From: Bacteroidota bacterium | GTDB taxonomy: Bacteria > Bacteroidota > Ignavibacteria > UBA10030 > UBA6906 | Assembly: GCA_030835135.1 (NCBI GenBank) | Contig: JAUQWO010000075.1 | Span: 213,330-277,329 of the forward strand | Length of the DNA: 64,000 bases | Direction: 5' to 3' | In this document: positions 8,056 through 16,179 of the stretch, in pieces | Layout of the letters: every line of letters begins with the position of its first letter | Position numbering within the stretch: position 1 is the first letter of the stretch | Notes under the pieces: generated by a model | The model's input: only the letters and a program-made list of their open reading frames with translations | Told to the model about the DNA's origin: nothing | Databases searched by the model: none | Made by a program: the position numbers and the translations under genes

Positions 8056-9394
8056 CACCGACGTCATGGAAAAGATCGTGTCGCTGGCAAAGCGCCGGGG
8101 CTTCGTCTTTCAATCGAGCGAGATCTACGGCGGCTTGAACGGGTGCTGGGATTACGGCCCCCTCGGGGTCGAACTCCTCCGGAACGTGAAGGAGGCGTGG
8201 TGGCAGGCGATGACCTACCGCGAAGATGTGGAAGGGCTCGACGCCTCCATCCTGATGCATCCGACCGTCTGGGAAGCGTCGGGGCATGTGGCGAACTTTA
8301 CCGATCCCATGGTGGACTGCAAGGAATGCAAGGCGCGGTTCCGTGCGGACCAGGTCGAGGACGCGATGTGCGGCAGCGCGGCGTATAAGGGCCGCAAGGC
8401 GCACAAATGCCAGTCGGAGGGGAAGTTCACCGAAGCCCGTCAGTTCAATCTCATGTTCAAGACGTATGTCGGCCCGGTGGAGGATGCCGGTGCGGTGGTG
8501 TACCTCCGCCCGGAAACCGCCCAGGGGATCTTCGTGAATTTCCTGAACGTGCAGACCGCCTCGCGCCAGAAGGTGCCCTTTGGCATCGCGCAGATCGGCA
8601 AGGCCTTCCGCAATGAGATCAACACCAAGAACTTCCTCTTCCGCACGCGCGAGTTCGAGCAGATGGAGATGCAGTTCTTCGTGAAGCCCGGATCGGACGT
8701 GGAGTGGTTCAACTACTGGAAGGAGCAGCGCATCGCGTGGTTCCACAGCCTCGGGATGAGCAAGGACAAGCTGCGGTTCCATCAGCACGAGCCCGACAAA
8801 CTCGCGCATTACGCGAAGGATGCCTACGACATCGAGTATCTCTTCCCGTTCGGATGGGGTGAGATCGAGGGCATCCACAACCGCAGCGATTTCGACCTGT
8901 CGCAGCACGAGAAGTATTCCGGCAAGTCGATGAAATATTTCGAGGAGCAGGGGAAGGAAAAGTTCACGCCGTTCATCATCGAGACGTCGGCGGGTGCCAG
9001 CCGTTCATTCATGGCATTCCTGGTGAATGCCTATAACGAAGAGGAGGCCCCGACCGCGGACGGAAAGACCGAGACGCGGGTCGTGATGAAGTTCCATCCG
9101 AAGCTGGCGCCGACCAAGGCGGCCATCTTCCCGCTCGTCAACCGCGACGGCATGCCCGAGATCTCGAAGAAGATCGAGGCGGAGCTCCGTCCGCACTTCC
9201 GCGTGTTCTACGACGACAGCGGAGCGGTCGGCCGGCGGTACCGGAGACAGGATGAAGTGGGAACACCGTTCTGCATCACCGTCGACTCGCAGACGCTCAC
9301 CGATCAGACGGTCACGGTGCGCGAACGGGATTCGATGAAACAGGAACGCGTCGCCGCCGCACAGCTTCTCGGCTATCTCCGGGAGCATTTCTGA
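8045..9394 (+). CDS. glyQS: Glycyl-tRNA synthetase, single-chain dimeric type
   Basis: Class II synthetase that charges tRNA-Gly. The 449-residue protein is the alpha2 (eukaryote/archaeal-like) type rather than the two-subunit bacterial type. It shows the N-terminal RGFVFQSSEIYGG motif, the insertion with cysteines CKECKARF..C..C, the motif 2 region FRNEINTKNFLFRTREFEQ, motif 3 (ETSAGASRSFMAFL), and a C-terminal anticodon-binding domain with RYRRQDEVGTPFC and TVRERDS. The ATG overlaps the previous gene by 11 bases. The anticodon domain is complete at the C-terminus (LLGYLREHF). Confidence 0.95.
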   Translation: MATNTDVMEKIVSLAKRRGFVFQSSEIYGGLNGCWDYGPLGVELLRNVKEAWWQAMTYREDVEGLDASILMHPTVWEASGHVANFTDPMVDCKECKARFRADQVEDAMCGSAAYKGRKAHKCQSEGKFTEARQFNLMFKTYVGPVEDAGAVVYLRPETAQGIFVNFLNVQTASRQKVPFGIAQIGKAFRNEINTKNFLFRTREFEQMEMQFFVKPGSDVEWFNYWKEQRIAWFHSLGMSKDKLRFHQHEPDKLAHYAKDAYDIEYLFPFGWGEIEGIHNRSDFDLSQHEKYSGKSMKYFEEQGKEKFTPFIIETSAGASRSFMAFLVNAYNEEEAPTADGKTETRVVMKFHPKLAPTKAAIFPLVNRDGMPEISKKIEAELRPHFRVFYDDSGAVGRRYRRQDEVGTPFCITVDSQTLTDQTVTVRERDSMKQERVAAAQLLGYLREHF

Positions 9395-9405
9395 GCACAG
9401 GCACG

Positions 9406-10347
9406 ATGAAGGACGCCGCCCGGTTCGTCTTCCTGACCCGGCACGGAGAGATCCGTTCCGGGTGGAAGATCATGCTGTTCCTGATCGGGACGGCGTTCCT
9501 GGGCACGGGTGCGGTCCAGTTGGCCGACCGCACCGGGTGGGCGAGCGACATCGTGCATGCACTGGTGCTCCTGTCCACCGTTGTGTTCGTCACGTGGATG
9601 ATGGTCCGTTTCGTGAACCACAAGCCCCTGGCGGCGATCGGTCTGTGGTTCCACCCCCGTGCCATGCGTGAGCTCGGCATGGGACTGCTGGTCGGCTTCC
9701 TCATGATGAGCGGGATCTTCATCGTGCTCCTCGCGTCCGGGTATGCGCAGATCGGCTGGCTGGACCGCTCCCCCGGAGAGATCACCGTCACGGTCTTGTA
9801 TGCGGCGACCTTTTTCTCGATCGCCGCGGCGGGAGAGGAAGTGCTGTTCCGCGGTTACGTGTTCCAGACCATGTCGCAGGGGATCACGGTGCTGCCGTCG
9901 ATCATGATCATGTCCGCATTCTTCGGCATCGGACACCTGAACAACCCGAACGCCTCCGCGCTGAGCACCGCCAACGTCGTGCTTGCCGGCATCTGGTTGT
10001 CGTTCGCATATCAGAAGACCCGGAGTCTCTGGCTCCCGTTCGGGCTGCACATGGCGTGGAATTTCACCCAGACCACGATCTACGGGTTCCCGACAAGCGG
10101 CATGACATTCAGGGATCAACGTCTCTGGAGTGCGACCGTTGCGGGGCCGGAGTGGATCACCGGGGGGGCGTTCGGTCCTGAAGGGAGCGTGCTGGCCACG
10201 CTCGCGCTGATCCTCGGTACCTGGTACATTCTGAAATCGGGCTATCTGACAGCGCCGGAAGGGATCATCACCCTGGATTCCGTCGAGGATGTGCTCCCGC
10301 CGGCCGCGCCCGCAGCCCCTGCATCCACGGATGGAGCGTCAACATGA
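9406..10347 (+). CDS. CPBP (CAAX/Rce1-like) intramembrane metalloprotease
   Basis: A polytopic membrane protein of 313 residues with the Abi/CPBP signature: E144-E145-xxx-R149 in AGEEVLFRGYV, H177 in FFGIGHL, and H215/N219 in GLHMAWNF. These residues correspond to the catalytic glutamates and histidines of Rce1-type proteases. The bacterial substrate is unknown; relatives act in membrane protein processing or peptide immunity. About seven hydrophobic segments are visible, and a Pro/Ala-rich cytoplasmic tail follows. The gene starts 11 bases after the glycyl-tRNA synthetase gene and overlaps the TPR gene by four bases. Confidence 0.9.
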   Translation: MKDAARFVFLTRHGEIRSGWKIMLFLIGTAFLGTGAVQLADRTGWASDIVHALVLLSTVVFVTWMMVRFVNHKPLAAIGLWFHPRAMRELGMGLLVGFLMMSGIFIVLLASGYAQIGWLDRSPGEITVTVLYAATFFSIAAAGEEVLFRGYVFQTMSQGITVLPSIMIMSAFFGIGHLNNPNASALSTANVVLAGIWLSFAYQKTRSLWLPFGLHMAWNFTQTTIYGFPTSGMTFRDQRLWSATVAGPEWITGGAFGPEGSVLATLALILGTWYILKSGYLTAPEGIITLDSVEDVLPPAAPAAPASTDGAST

Positions 10348-11495
10348 GGTGGCGGTCGCTGCTGCTCCTGCTCCTGCTGGTCCCGACGGCCCGGTCGTGG
10401 GGACAGGTACCCAAGGATTCGCTCTTTGAAGCCGCAGTGCAGCGGGGGATCGCGCATGTGTACAACCTCGAGTTCGAGGCGGCCGATCAGGATTTTGCGA
10501 CCCTGGTGCGCCTCCGCCCTGCGCATCCCGCCGGTCACTTCTTCCGCGCGATGGTGCTGTGGTGGAAGATCATGATCGATATCGACGACCAGCAGTACGA
10601 CCGGCGGTTCTATCGGGAGCTGGACCATGTCGTTGCGATCTGTGATTCGATGCTCGACGTGAACGAGAACGATGTTGATGCGATCTTCTTCAAGGGGGGA
10701 TCGATCGGGTTCGAAGGTCGGCTGCGATTCCACCGGGATGAATGGATGGAGGCCGCCAACGCCGGCAGGCAGGCCCTGCCACTGGTACGCAAAGCGTCGG
10801 AACTGGATCCGGGGAATTACGACATCTATCTCGGGACGGGGATCTACAATTACTATGCGGAGGTGATCCCGAATGAGTACCCGGTGGTGAAACCCCTGAT
10901 GCTGTTCGTGCCGGCAGGCGACAAGGCAAAGGGACTCGAGCAGCTGACCATCGCGTCGCAGAAGGCGAAGTATGCGGCCGTGGAGACCTCGTACTTCCTG
11001 CTGCAGATCTACTACTCCTTCGAGCGCGACTACACGAAAGCGCTGGCCCTGGCCCGCTCCCTGCATGAACGCTTTCCCGGCAACATGGTGTTCCACAAGT
11101 ATCTCGGTCGGTGCTTTTCGGTGATGGGGAATTACGCGAAGGCGGCGGAGGTCTGGGCCGAGATCCAGGCGAAGTGCCGGAAGGGGAGCCGCGGCTATAC
11201 CCTGTCGGTGGAGCGGGAAGCGGAATACTATCTGGGCAGCTGTGCGACCGCCCTGCACACGTATGATGACGCGCTTGTCCATTTGTACCGGTGCGATGAA
11301 CTGAGCCGGCAACTGGACGTGCAACAGCCGTCAGGATTCATGACGATGGCCAACCTGAAGATCGGGAATGTGTACGATCTTCAGGGAAAGCGGGAACTCG
11401 CCCGCACGCAGTACACGAAGGTGCTGGGGCTCACGTCGTACAAGGATGCCCACCAGCAGGCAGAACGCTATCTGACAACACCGTACGCGCAATGA
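10344..11495 (+). CDS. Exported TPR-repeat protein
   Basis: A 383-residue protein with a cleavable signal peptide (hydrophobic residues 4-15, likely cut after RSWGQ) and tetratricopeptide-like helical pairs across the rest, for example FEAADQDFATLVRLRPAHPAG, FERDYTKALALARSLHERFPGN and LQGKRELARTQYTKVLG. Such proteins act as scaffolds in the periplasm; no partner can be named. It overlaps the CPBP protease gene upstream and the ZIP transporter gene downstream by four bases each (both ATGA), so the three are translationally coupled. Confidence 0.85.
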   Translation: MRWRSLLLLLLLVPTARSWGQVPKDSLFEAAVQRGIAHVYNLEFEAADQDFATLVRLRPAHPAGHFFRAMVLWWKIMIDIDDQQYDRRFYRELDHVVAICDSMLDVNENDVDAIFFKGGSIGFEGRLRFHRDEWMEAANAGRQALPLVRKASELDPGNYDIYLGTGIYNYYAEVIPNEYPVVKPLMLFVPAGDKAKGLEQLTIASQKAKYAAVETSYFLLQIYYSFERDYTKALALARSLHERFPGNMVFHKYLGRCFSVMGNYAKAAEVWAEIQAKCRKGSRGYTLSVEREAEYYLGSCATALHTYDDALVHLYRCDELSRQLDVQQPSGFMTMANLKIGNVYDLQGKRELARTQYTKVLGLTSYKDAHQQAERYLTTPYAQ

Positions 11496-12262
11496 ATGAC
11501 ACATCGATGACCCTCGCCGTCCTCCTGTATGGCCTGCTCGCGGGTGGTGCGGCGATCCTGGGCGGCACCTTCGTCGTGCTGCGCCGTGAATGGCCCGCAC
11601 GCGTCCAGGAATACCTCCTTGCCCTCAGCGCCGGCTTCCTCCTCTCGCTGGTATTCATAGAGCTCGTGCCCGAGGCGCTTCATACCGTAGGCCCGAGCGC
11701 GCCGCTCTACATGCTGGCCGGGTATGCCGTCCTCCATTTCTTCGAGCATACGATCGTCGGGCATCTCCATTTCGGCGAAGAGACCCACAGCGAGGTGATG
11801 GTCTCGCAGGTGGCAAGCTACTCCACATTCCTCGGACTGTGCATCCACGCGTTCTTCGACGGCTTCACGATCGCGGTGGGCATTCAGTTCAATTACCTGG
11901 TCGGCCTCCTGATCTTCATCGCGGTGACGCTTCACAAGATCCCGGAGGGCCTCACCATCGCATCCGTCATGCTGGCGGCGAAGCACAACAGGCGCATGGC
12001 ACTCATCGCGTCCGTGGTCGTGGGTGTCGCCACCTTTCTGGGTGCCGCGGGAGCATTGATGCTGGGTGGGATCAGTGAGACGCTCGTGGGGACGGCCTTT
12101 GCGTTCTCGGCGGGGATCGCGACGTATGTGGGTGCGAGCGACCTGATCCCTGAGATCAACCATTCGAAGAACCGGATCATACCGCTCCTGGTCTTCGTCG
12201 GCATGATGCTCTTCTATGCAGGCAAGGTGGCGCTGGAGACGTTTGCGGGGGTCGGGCACTGA
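11492..12262 (+). CDS. ZIP family divalent metal transporter
   Basis: A 256-residue, roughly eight-helix inner membrane protein of the ZIP (zinc/iron permease) family. The transport-site helices are visible as HAFFDGFTIAVG and LHKIPEGLTIA, with the paired histidine, aspartate and glutamate residues that bind metal. An additional histidine-rich stretch, HFFEHTIVGHLHFGEETH, lies in the cytoplasmic-loop position where ZIP proteins usually have a His-rich segment. Zinc uptake is most likely but iron or manganese are possible. It is the last gene of the chain, ending just before the palindromic repeat pair at 12288. Confidence 0.9.
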   Translation: MNDTSMTLAVLLYGLLAGGAAILGGTFVVLRREWPARVQEYLLALSAGFLLSLVFIELVPEALHTVGPSAPLYMLAGYAVLHFFEHTIVGHLHFGEETHSEVMVSQVASYSTFLGLCIHAFFDGFTIAVGIQFNYLVGLLIFIAVTLHKIPEGLTIASVMLAAKHNRRMALIASVVVGVATFLGAAGALMLGGISETLVGTAFAFSAGIATYVGASDLIPEINHSKNRIIPLLVFVGMMLFYAGKVALETFAGVGH

Positions 12263-12290
12263 CCTCGCGGGGATCGGTTCCGGTGTATCG

Positions 12291-12324
12291 TGTGTAGGGG
12301 CGCAGCATGCTGCGCCCCTACACA
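12291..12324. repeat. REP-like palindrome, copy 1
   Basis: A 34-base perfect palindrome with the half-site TGTGTAGGGGCGCAGCA, right after the ZIP gene. The flanking TCG makes it part of a 35-base direct repeat (12288-12322) with copy 2. It would form a strong hairpin and may terminate or stabilise the upstream transcript. Confidence 0.85.
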
Positions 12325-12445
12325 TGAGACAGTTGCCGCCGAATCCGATCCTGGCGGTAGACGATCACACTAACCTGCTGCGCCCCCAACAAATACGTAT
12401 CGATGTCTGGAAGATCGCCCGCCAGCAGGAATGGTGCCGGTAGTT

Positions 12446-12480
12446 TCGTGTGTAGGGGCGCAGCATGCTGCGCCCCTACA
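12446..12480. repeat. REP-like palindrome, copy 2
   Basis: The 35-base sequence of 12288-12322 repeated in the same orientation; its last 30 bases (12451-12480) form a perfect palindrome. The 123 bases between the copies show no gene. Paired palindromes in this layout are typical of REP/BIME-type extragenic repeats. Confidence 0.85.
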
Positions 12481-12523
12481 AGGTCGCCCGGAGGGAGATG
12501 CGGTGGAGGTTGCCGGCCTTGCC
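12476..12523 (-). pseudogene. 3' remnant of a PorQ-like gene
   Basis: On the minus strand this stretch reads GKAGNLHRISLRATL and a stop codon, matching the C-terminus GKAGNLHRISLRTDF of the PorQ-like protein at 14830-15807. Twenty-four bases are identical between 12501-12524 and 14855-14878. Only the tail is present; upstream in the same frame lies the terminator hairpin and the coding end of the T9SS cargo gene. The stop codon lies within the second palindrome. I read it as a leftover from duplication or gene loss. Confidence 0.6.
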
Positions 12524-12530
12524 GTGCGGA

Positions 12531-12556
12531 GGGAGGCACGGGTACCGGTGCCTCCC
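12531..12556 (-). terminator. Hairpin downstream of the beta-propeller cargo gene
   Basis: A 9-base-pair stem, GGGAGGCAC pairing with GTGCCTCCC, with an 8-base loop, 18 bases after the stop codon of the minus-strand gene ending at 12574. No T-tract follows on the minus strand, so it may be a processing or factor-assisted end. Confidence 0.5.
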
Positions 12557-12573
12557 TGTTAACCATCGGTGGA

Positions 12574-14787
12574 CTACTTGACGAAGAGCATTGTACGTAC
12601 CTGGACAAATCCGCTCGACTGCATCTGATACAGATACACGCCGCTCGGCAGATCTCCTGCATTGAACTCCACGGAATACCTTCCCGGTGCTTTGGTTTCG
12701 TCGACGAGGATACGTATCTGCCGTCCGAGCAGATCGTATACCGCGATCCGTACGTGACCGGCCGCCGGCATGTGATACCTGATGACCGTCGCGGGGTTGA
12801 ATGGATTCGGGAAATTGTGCTCCAGCATGAAGGTGACCGGAAGTGCCTCTGAGCTGGAAACGGCATCGGGATCTGAGAGAACCGGGATACGAAAAACACC
12901 TGCCCCGTACGTTCCCGCATACACATAGCCATCTACGCCGATGGCGAGAGAGCGGACATCGGTGACCGGGAGCCCGTCTGCCTGCAATTGCCAGATGAGA
13001 TCTCCGGAAGAATGGGCACAGTACACACCGGTCGTTGTACCCGCATACACATGACCTTGAGGAGTAACGGCGACAACGTTTGCAGCGACTGCCGGGAATC
13101 CTGCGCAGCGGGTCCATGACCCGCCATCGTTCGTTGAGGTGAAGAGTCCTGAGACCGTTCCGGCGTACAACCGGCCGGTGGAGTCCAGCGCCAAAGAAGT
13201 GACCTCGAGGTCCGTGAGACCGGAGTCGACCAGGACCCAGGTGGCGGCACCGTTCCCTGAACGGTAGACACCTTCTCCTTTTGCGGACGCGAAGATCGTG
13301 TCGTTGCGATTCCTCACGATGCCAGTGATGAACTTGCCCTTGAGACCCTCTCTCATCGTCCATGCATGGGGGACTGCAGGGTTGAACGCGAAAATGCCGG
13401 CCTCCGTCCCGACGAGGCCCGAGGCGGTATTGCTCAGGTCAAGCGTGTGAGGGGCGGGGCGAAGCTGCCAGTACGAACTGGTATTCGTCAGATTGTGGAC
13501 GAAGCTGCCGCCCGTACTGGACGGCGAATCACCCTCGACGGCTGCATAGACCGAATCCCGGCCGGAGGCGCGCAGACACCGGGTGTTCCTTGGCGTGACA
13601 TACTTGTTTGCATACATCATCGTCCAGGCATTCGACGGGCCGGAGACCGACCATGTCCCGCGTGGGTTTCCCGCCCAGAGAACGGAATCCCTTGTCTGGA
13701 GAAGTGCCGTCGCGAAGGAGATATGGGGAGGCGATGCAGCGGCGTTCCAGGTTGTGCCTCCATTTGTGGAACGGACCAGCTCAGGAAGATTCGCCGTTGA
13801 ACCATAGAGCAGACTCCCGCGCGGAGTGCACTGTATGGTTGATGCTCCCGCGGTCGCATCCCGCAGCACGATCCATGTATCTCCGTTGTCGGTTGACCGG
13901 CGGACCGCCCCATCGGTGCCGGTAGCATAGACGCCGCCTGAGGGCGTGAAAGTGAACGATGTCGGCTGCCAGGTGCTGTCCAGATGTGCCAACTCACTGC
14001 CGTCGTTGCTCACACGATAGACCCCGAGAAGCTCTGGCGGTTGGTCGCGGCCATAATCTGGCGTTGAAGCACCGGCGAAAAGGCATCCATTGGGGGCGAC
14101 TGCAAGCACTTCGCACCGATGGCCATCCCAGATACTGCCAATGGAAAATCTCCTCCAGGTTGTACAACTGTCGGCGGACTTTACTATGAAGAAGTAAGTT
14201 CCGGCAACGTAGAGACTATCCGAGCCATCAGTTGCCATGTTCAGGATATCGGAGCCAGAGCCAGGACCGATCTGAGCTCCCACGTGCCACGTCATCCCGC
14301 CGTCAGTTGACAGCTCGACAAAGTCACTCATGTCCGTCTGGAGGACGGTGTAGATGTGTCCCTTCGAATTGACTGCGAATTCCCGGAATGCTGGTTCCAC
14401 TCCCCAGCGCCCCTCGAGAAGGCACAGGGGGTCCCAGTGCAATCCGTCGTCTGTCGAACGGTATAGCCGCCCGAGGATCTCTGAGCCTCTCCCCAACGAA
14501 TGGTAGGTCGATGCGTAGAGGTTTCCATCACGCTGGAAAGAAACCATGCGCACGTCACGTTCATCTAATCCCGTGTTTGCAGAATCCCATGTGACACCAT
14601 CATCTGTTGAGCGCCAGAGCCCGGCAATGCCGGCTGCGAGGAAAAGGGTTCCAGAATCCGTGGCAGCGATCGCACAGATCTCACCGGACGGTGGACCATG
14701 CACCGACTCCCATGATTGGCTTTGGGCCACAGGGATCTGGCAGAAAGAGAGGCAAGAGAGAAGCAGGGCATTGCGGAACAAGCGCAT
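12574..14787 (-). CDS. Secreted beta-propeller protein with T9SS sorting domain
   Basis: A 737-residue protein with an N-terminal signal peptide (hydrophobic residues 5-20, cut near AQSQ), then many repeated BNR/YCF48-like blades with the pattern G-x-x-WRSTDDG-x-TW, and a C-terminal type A T9SS sorting domain of about 80 residues (NFPNPFNPATVIRY, VYDLLGRQIRIL, PSGVYLYQM, ending TMLFVK). It is predicted to cross the outer membrane through the type IX system and be released or anchored at the surface. The ligand of the propeller is unknown. It starts 42 bases after the PorQ-like gene and is probably co-transcribed with it. Paralogues are at 59745-62336 and 63467-64000. Confidence 0.9.
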   Translation of the reverse strand: MRLFRNALLLSCLSFCQIPVAQSQSWESVHGPPSGEICAIAATDSGTLFLAAGIAGLWRSTDDGVTWDSANTGLDERDVRMVSFQRDGNLYASTYHSLGRGSEILGRLYRSTDDGLHWDPLCLLEGRWGVEPAFREFAVNSKGHIYTVLQTDMSDFVELSTDGGMTWHVGAQIGPGSGSDILNMATDGSDSLYVAGTYFFIVKSADSCTTWRRFSIGSIWDGHRCEVLAVAPNGCLFAGASTPDYGRDQPPELLGVYRVSNDGSELAHLDSTWQPTSFTFTPSGGVYATGTDGAVRRSTDNGDTWIVLRDATAGASTIQCTPRGSLLYGSTANLPELVRSTNGGTTWNAAASPPHISFATALLQTRDSVLWAGNPRGTWSVSGPSNAWTMMYANKYVTPRNTRCLRASGRDSVYAAVEGDSPSSTGGSFVHNLTNTSSYWQLRPAPHTLDLSNTASGLVGTEAGIFAFNPAVPHAWTMREGLKGKFITGIVRNRNDTIFASAKGEGVYRSGNGAATWVLVDSGLTDLEVTSLALDSTGRLYAGTVSGLFTSTNDGGSWTRCAGFPAVAANVVAVTPQGHVYAGTTTGVYCAHSSGDLIWQLQADGLPVTDVRSLAIGVDGYVYAGTYGAGVFRIPVLSDPDAVSSSEALPVTFMLEHNFPNPFNPATVIRYHMPAAGHVRIAVYDLLGRQIRILVDETKAPGRYSVEFNAGDLPSGVYLYQMQSSGFVQVRTMLFVK

Positions 14788-14829
14788 ACGGTATCCCCCC
14801 CCTTCGGGATGACACGACTTTCATTGGCT

Positions 14830-15807
14830 TCAGAAATCTGTCCGCAGCGATATCCGGTGGAGGTTGCCGGCCTTGCCGAGCGAGGAAAGGGCGTAATCGA
14901 AACTGTATCCACTGACCAGTATCCCCAATCCACCCGAGAATCCCGCCAGGCCGGCACTCGACCCGATCTTGTAGTCCTTCCTCCGTGCGTTGTCGTATCC
15001 TACGCGCAGAAGAACCACCTTGCTCAATGTGAATTCGCCGCCGACCGTGAACGCGCGGAACCGCGAGACGAAGTCCGGGGCATCATCATTCAACCGGTGT
15101 ACGCCAACGTTGAGCAGGAGAGGGAGACCCTTCGGCACGATGGAGGCGCCGATGCCCATGTCGAGCGGCAGGTCCTCTTTCACGGAGCCATACGACGAGA
15201 GCTGAACGCCGAGATTGCGGATGCTTGCGCCGATGGCGAAGCGGCTCGACGGAATGGTGTACAGCACGCCGAGATCCGCGGCAACACCCGCGGAGCTGTA
15301 CGAACCGATCGTCGAGTAGATCCCTTTTACCGCACCGCCGAGATAGACGTTCTCCTCGACGCTGAGGGCGTAGCCGACCGACAGGGCAAGGTCGCTGGCG
15401 CCAAAGGTGCCGATGTTCGTGCCGAGCTCATCGGTCTCGTCGAACGTGCCGTAGTTCGTGTATACGATGCCCGCCCCGAAACGTCCGATCCCCTGGACCT
15501 CAGTGGAATAGCTGGCATATCCGGCATTGATATCCATGAGGTGTTTGAAGAACCCTACCGCTCCGACGGATGCATTGAGGGTCCCAAGGGTGGCTGGATT
15601 GTAGAACAGTCCATCCGGGTCCCCCTGGACAGTGGTAAAACTCCCGGCCAGGCCGGCTGCCCGGGCACCCACGTCATTCCGGAGAAAATTGAATACGGTC
15701 TTCGCTCCTGCGGCCATGCCGGCCACGGGCACGAGAAGTGCCACTGCCACGATCACTGCGCGCACGCCCTTGCCTGCCATCGCTCCCCGCACCGTCAAAT
15801 GGGACAA
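14830..15807 (-). CDS. porQ: PorV/PorQ family outer membrane beta-barrel
   Basis: A 325-residue protein with a signal peptide (hydrophobic residues 17-33) and alternating strands of an outer membrane barrel. The N-terminal FLRNDVGARAAGLAGSFT and DPDGLFYNPATLG segments are typical of the PorV/PorQ family, whose members shuttle or attach T9SS cargo. PorQ versus another family member is a judgement by length and context. The first codon may be the TTG at 15807; an ATG at 15780 is the alternative and would still give a signal peptide. Its partner downstream is a T9SS cargo gene. A 3' copy of its coding end lies at 12476-12523. Confidence 0.8.
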   Translation of the reverse strand: MSHLTVRGAMAGKGVRAVIVAVALLVPVAGMAAGAKTVFNFLRNDVGARAAGLAGSFTTVQGDPDGLFYNPATLGTLNASVGAVGFFKHLMDINAGYASYSTEVQGIGRFGAGIVYTNYGTFDETDELGTNIGTFGASDLALSVGYALSVEENVYLGGAVKGIYSTIGSYSSAGVAADLGVLYTIPSSRFAIGASIRNLGVQLSSYGSVKEDLPLDMGIGASIVPKGLPLLLNVGVHRLNDDAPDFVSRFRAFTVGGEFTLSKVVLLRVGYDNARRKDYKIGSSAGLAGFSGGLGILVSGYSFDYALSSLGKAGNLHRISLRTDF

Positions 15808-15821
15808 CCCGGAAATTCACT

Positions 15822-15852
15822 GTAATGTAGAGAATCCGGCCCCGAACTGCAA
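15822..15852 (-). promoter_or_regulatory. Candidate promoter of the PorQ-like/cargo pair
   Basis: Minus-strand TTG (15850-15852), 20 bases, TACATTAC (15822-15829), a 6 of 8 match to TAnnTTTG, in the 141-base space shared with rpmE. Confidence 0.4.
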
Positions 15853-15876
15853 GATTTCCTTTGAAATGAGCCTCCA

Positions 15877-15907
15877 TTGCTTCTTTCTGGGGAAAACCGT
15901 ATCTTGA
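15877..15907 (+). promoter_or_regulatory. Candidate promoter of rpmE-rsmB
   Basis: Plus-strand TTG (15877-15879), 20 bases, TATCTTGA (15900-15907). It lies about 40 bases upstream of the rpmE ATG and is arranged divergently to the PorQ promoter. Confidence 0.5.
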
Positions 15908-15948
15908 TAAACTTCCAATCACACCGATATCAGAAGGTTGAGAGAGCG

Positions 15949-16170
15949 ATGAAAGACGGCATCCATCCGGATTACAAGAAAGCAACGGTCACCTGCGTCT
16001 GCGGGAATACTTTCGAAACGCGTTCGACCGCGGGCGATCTGAAACTTGAAATTTGCTCCGCCTGCCACCCGTTCTTCACCGGCCGCCAGAAGCTGGTCGA
16101 TTCGGCGGGCCGCGTCGAACGCTACAACCGGAAGTACGGCAAGAAGCCCGTTGAGGCGACTCAGGCCTGA
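15949..16170 (+). CDS. rpmE: 50S ribosomal protein L31, zinc type
   Basis: A 73-residue protein starting [10 protein letters not shown], the hallmark of L31. It keeps the zinc-ribbon cysteines as CVC in the first half and CSAC in the second ([11 protein letters not shown]), so this is the zinc-binding form rather than the C-minus form made under zinc limitation. The ATG at 15949 is preceded by a GAGAGA ribosome site; upstream in-frame codons overlap the promoter. rsmB follows nine bases after the stop. Confidence 0.97.
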   Translation: MKDGIHPDYKKATVTCVCGNTFETRSTAGDLKLEICSACHPFFTGRQKLVDSAGRVERYNRKYGKKPVEATQA

Positions 16171-16179
16171 GTTCTCTGA

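Noticed and set aside
12325-12445. A possible short coding stretch between the two REP palindromes
   Set aside because: Only about 40 codons stay open, there is no ribosome site and no similarity I recognise. I treat it as repeat-associated spacer.
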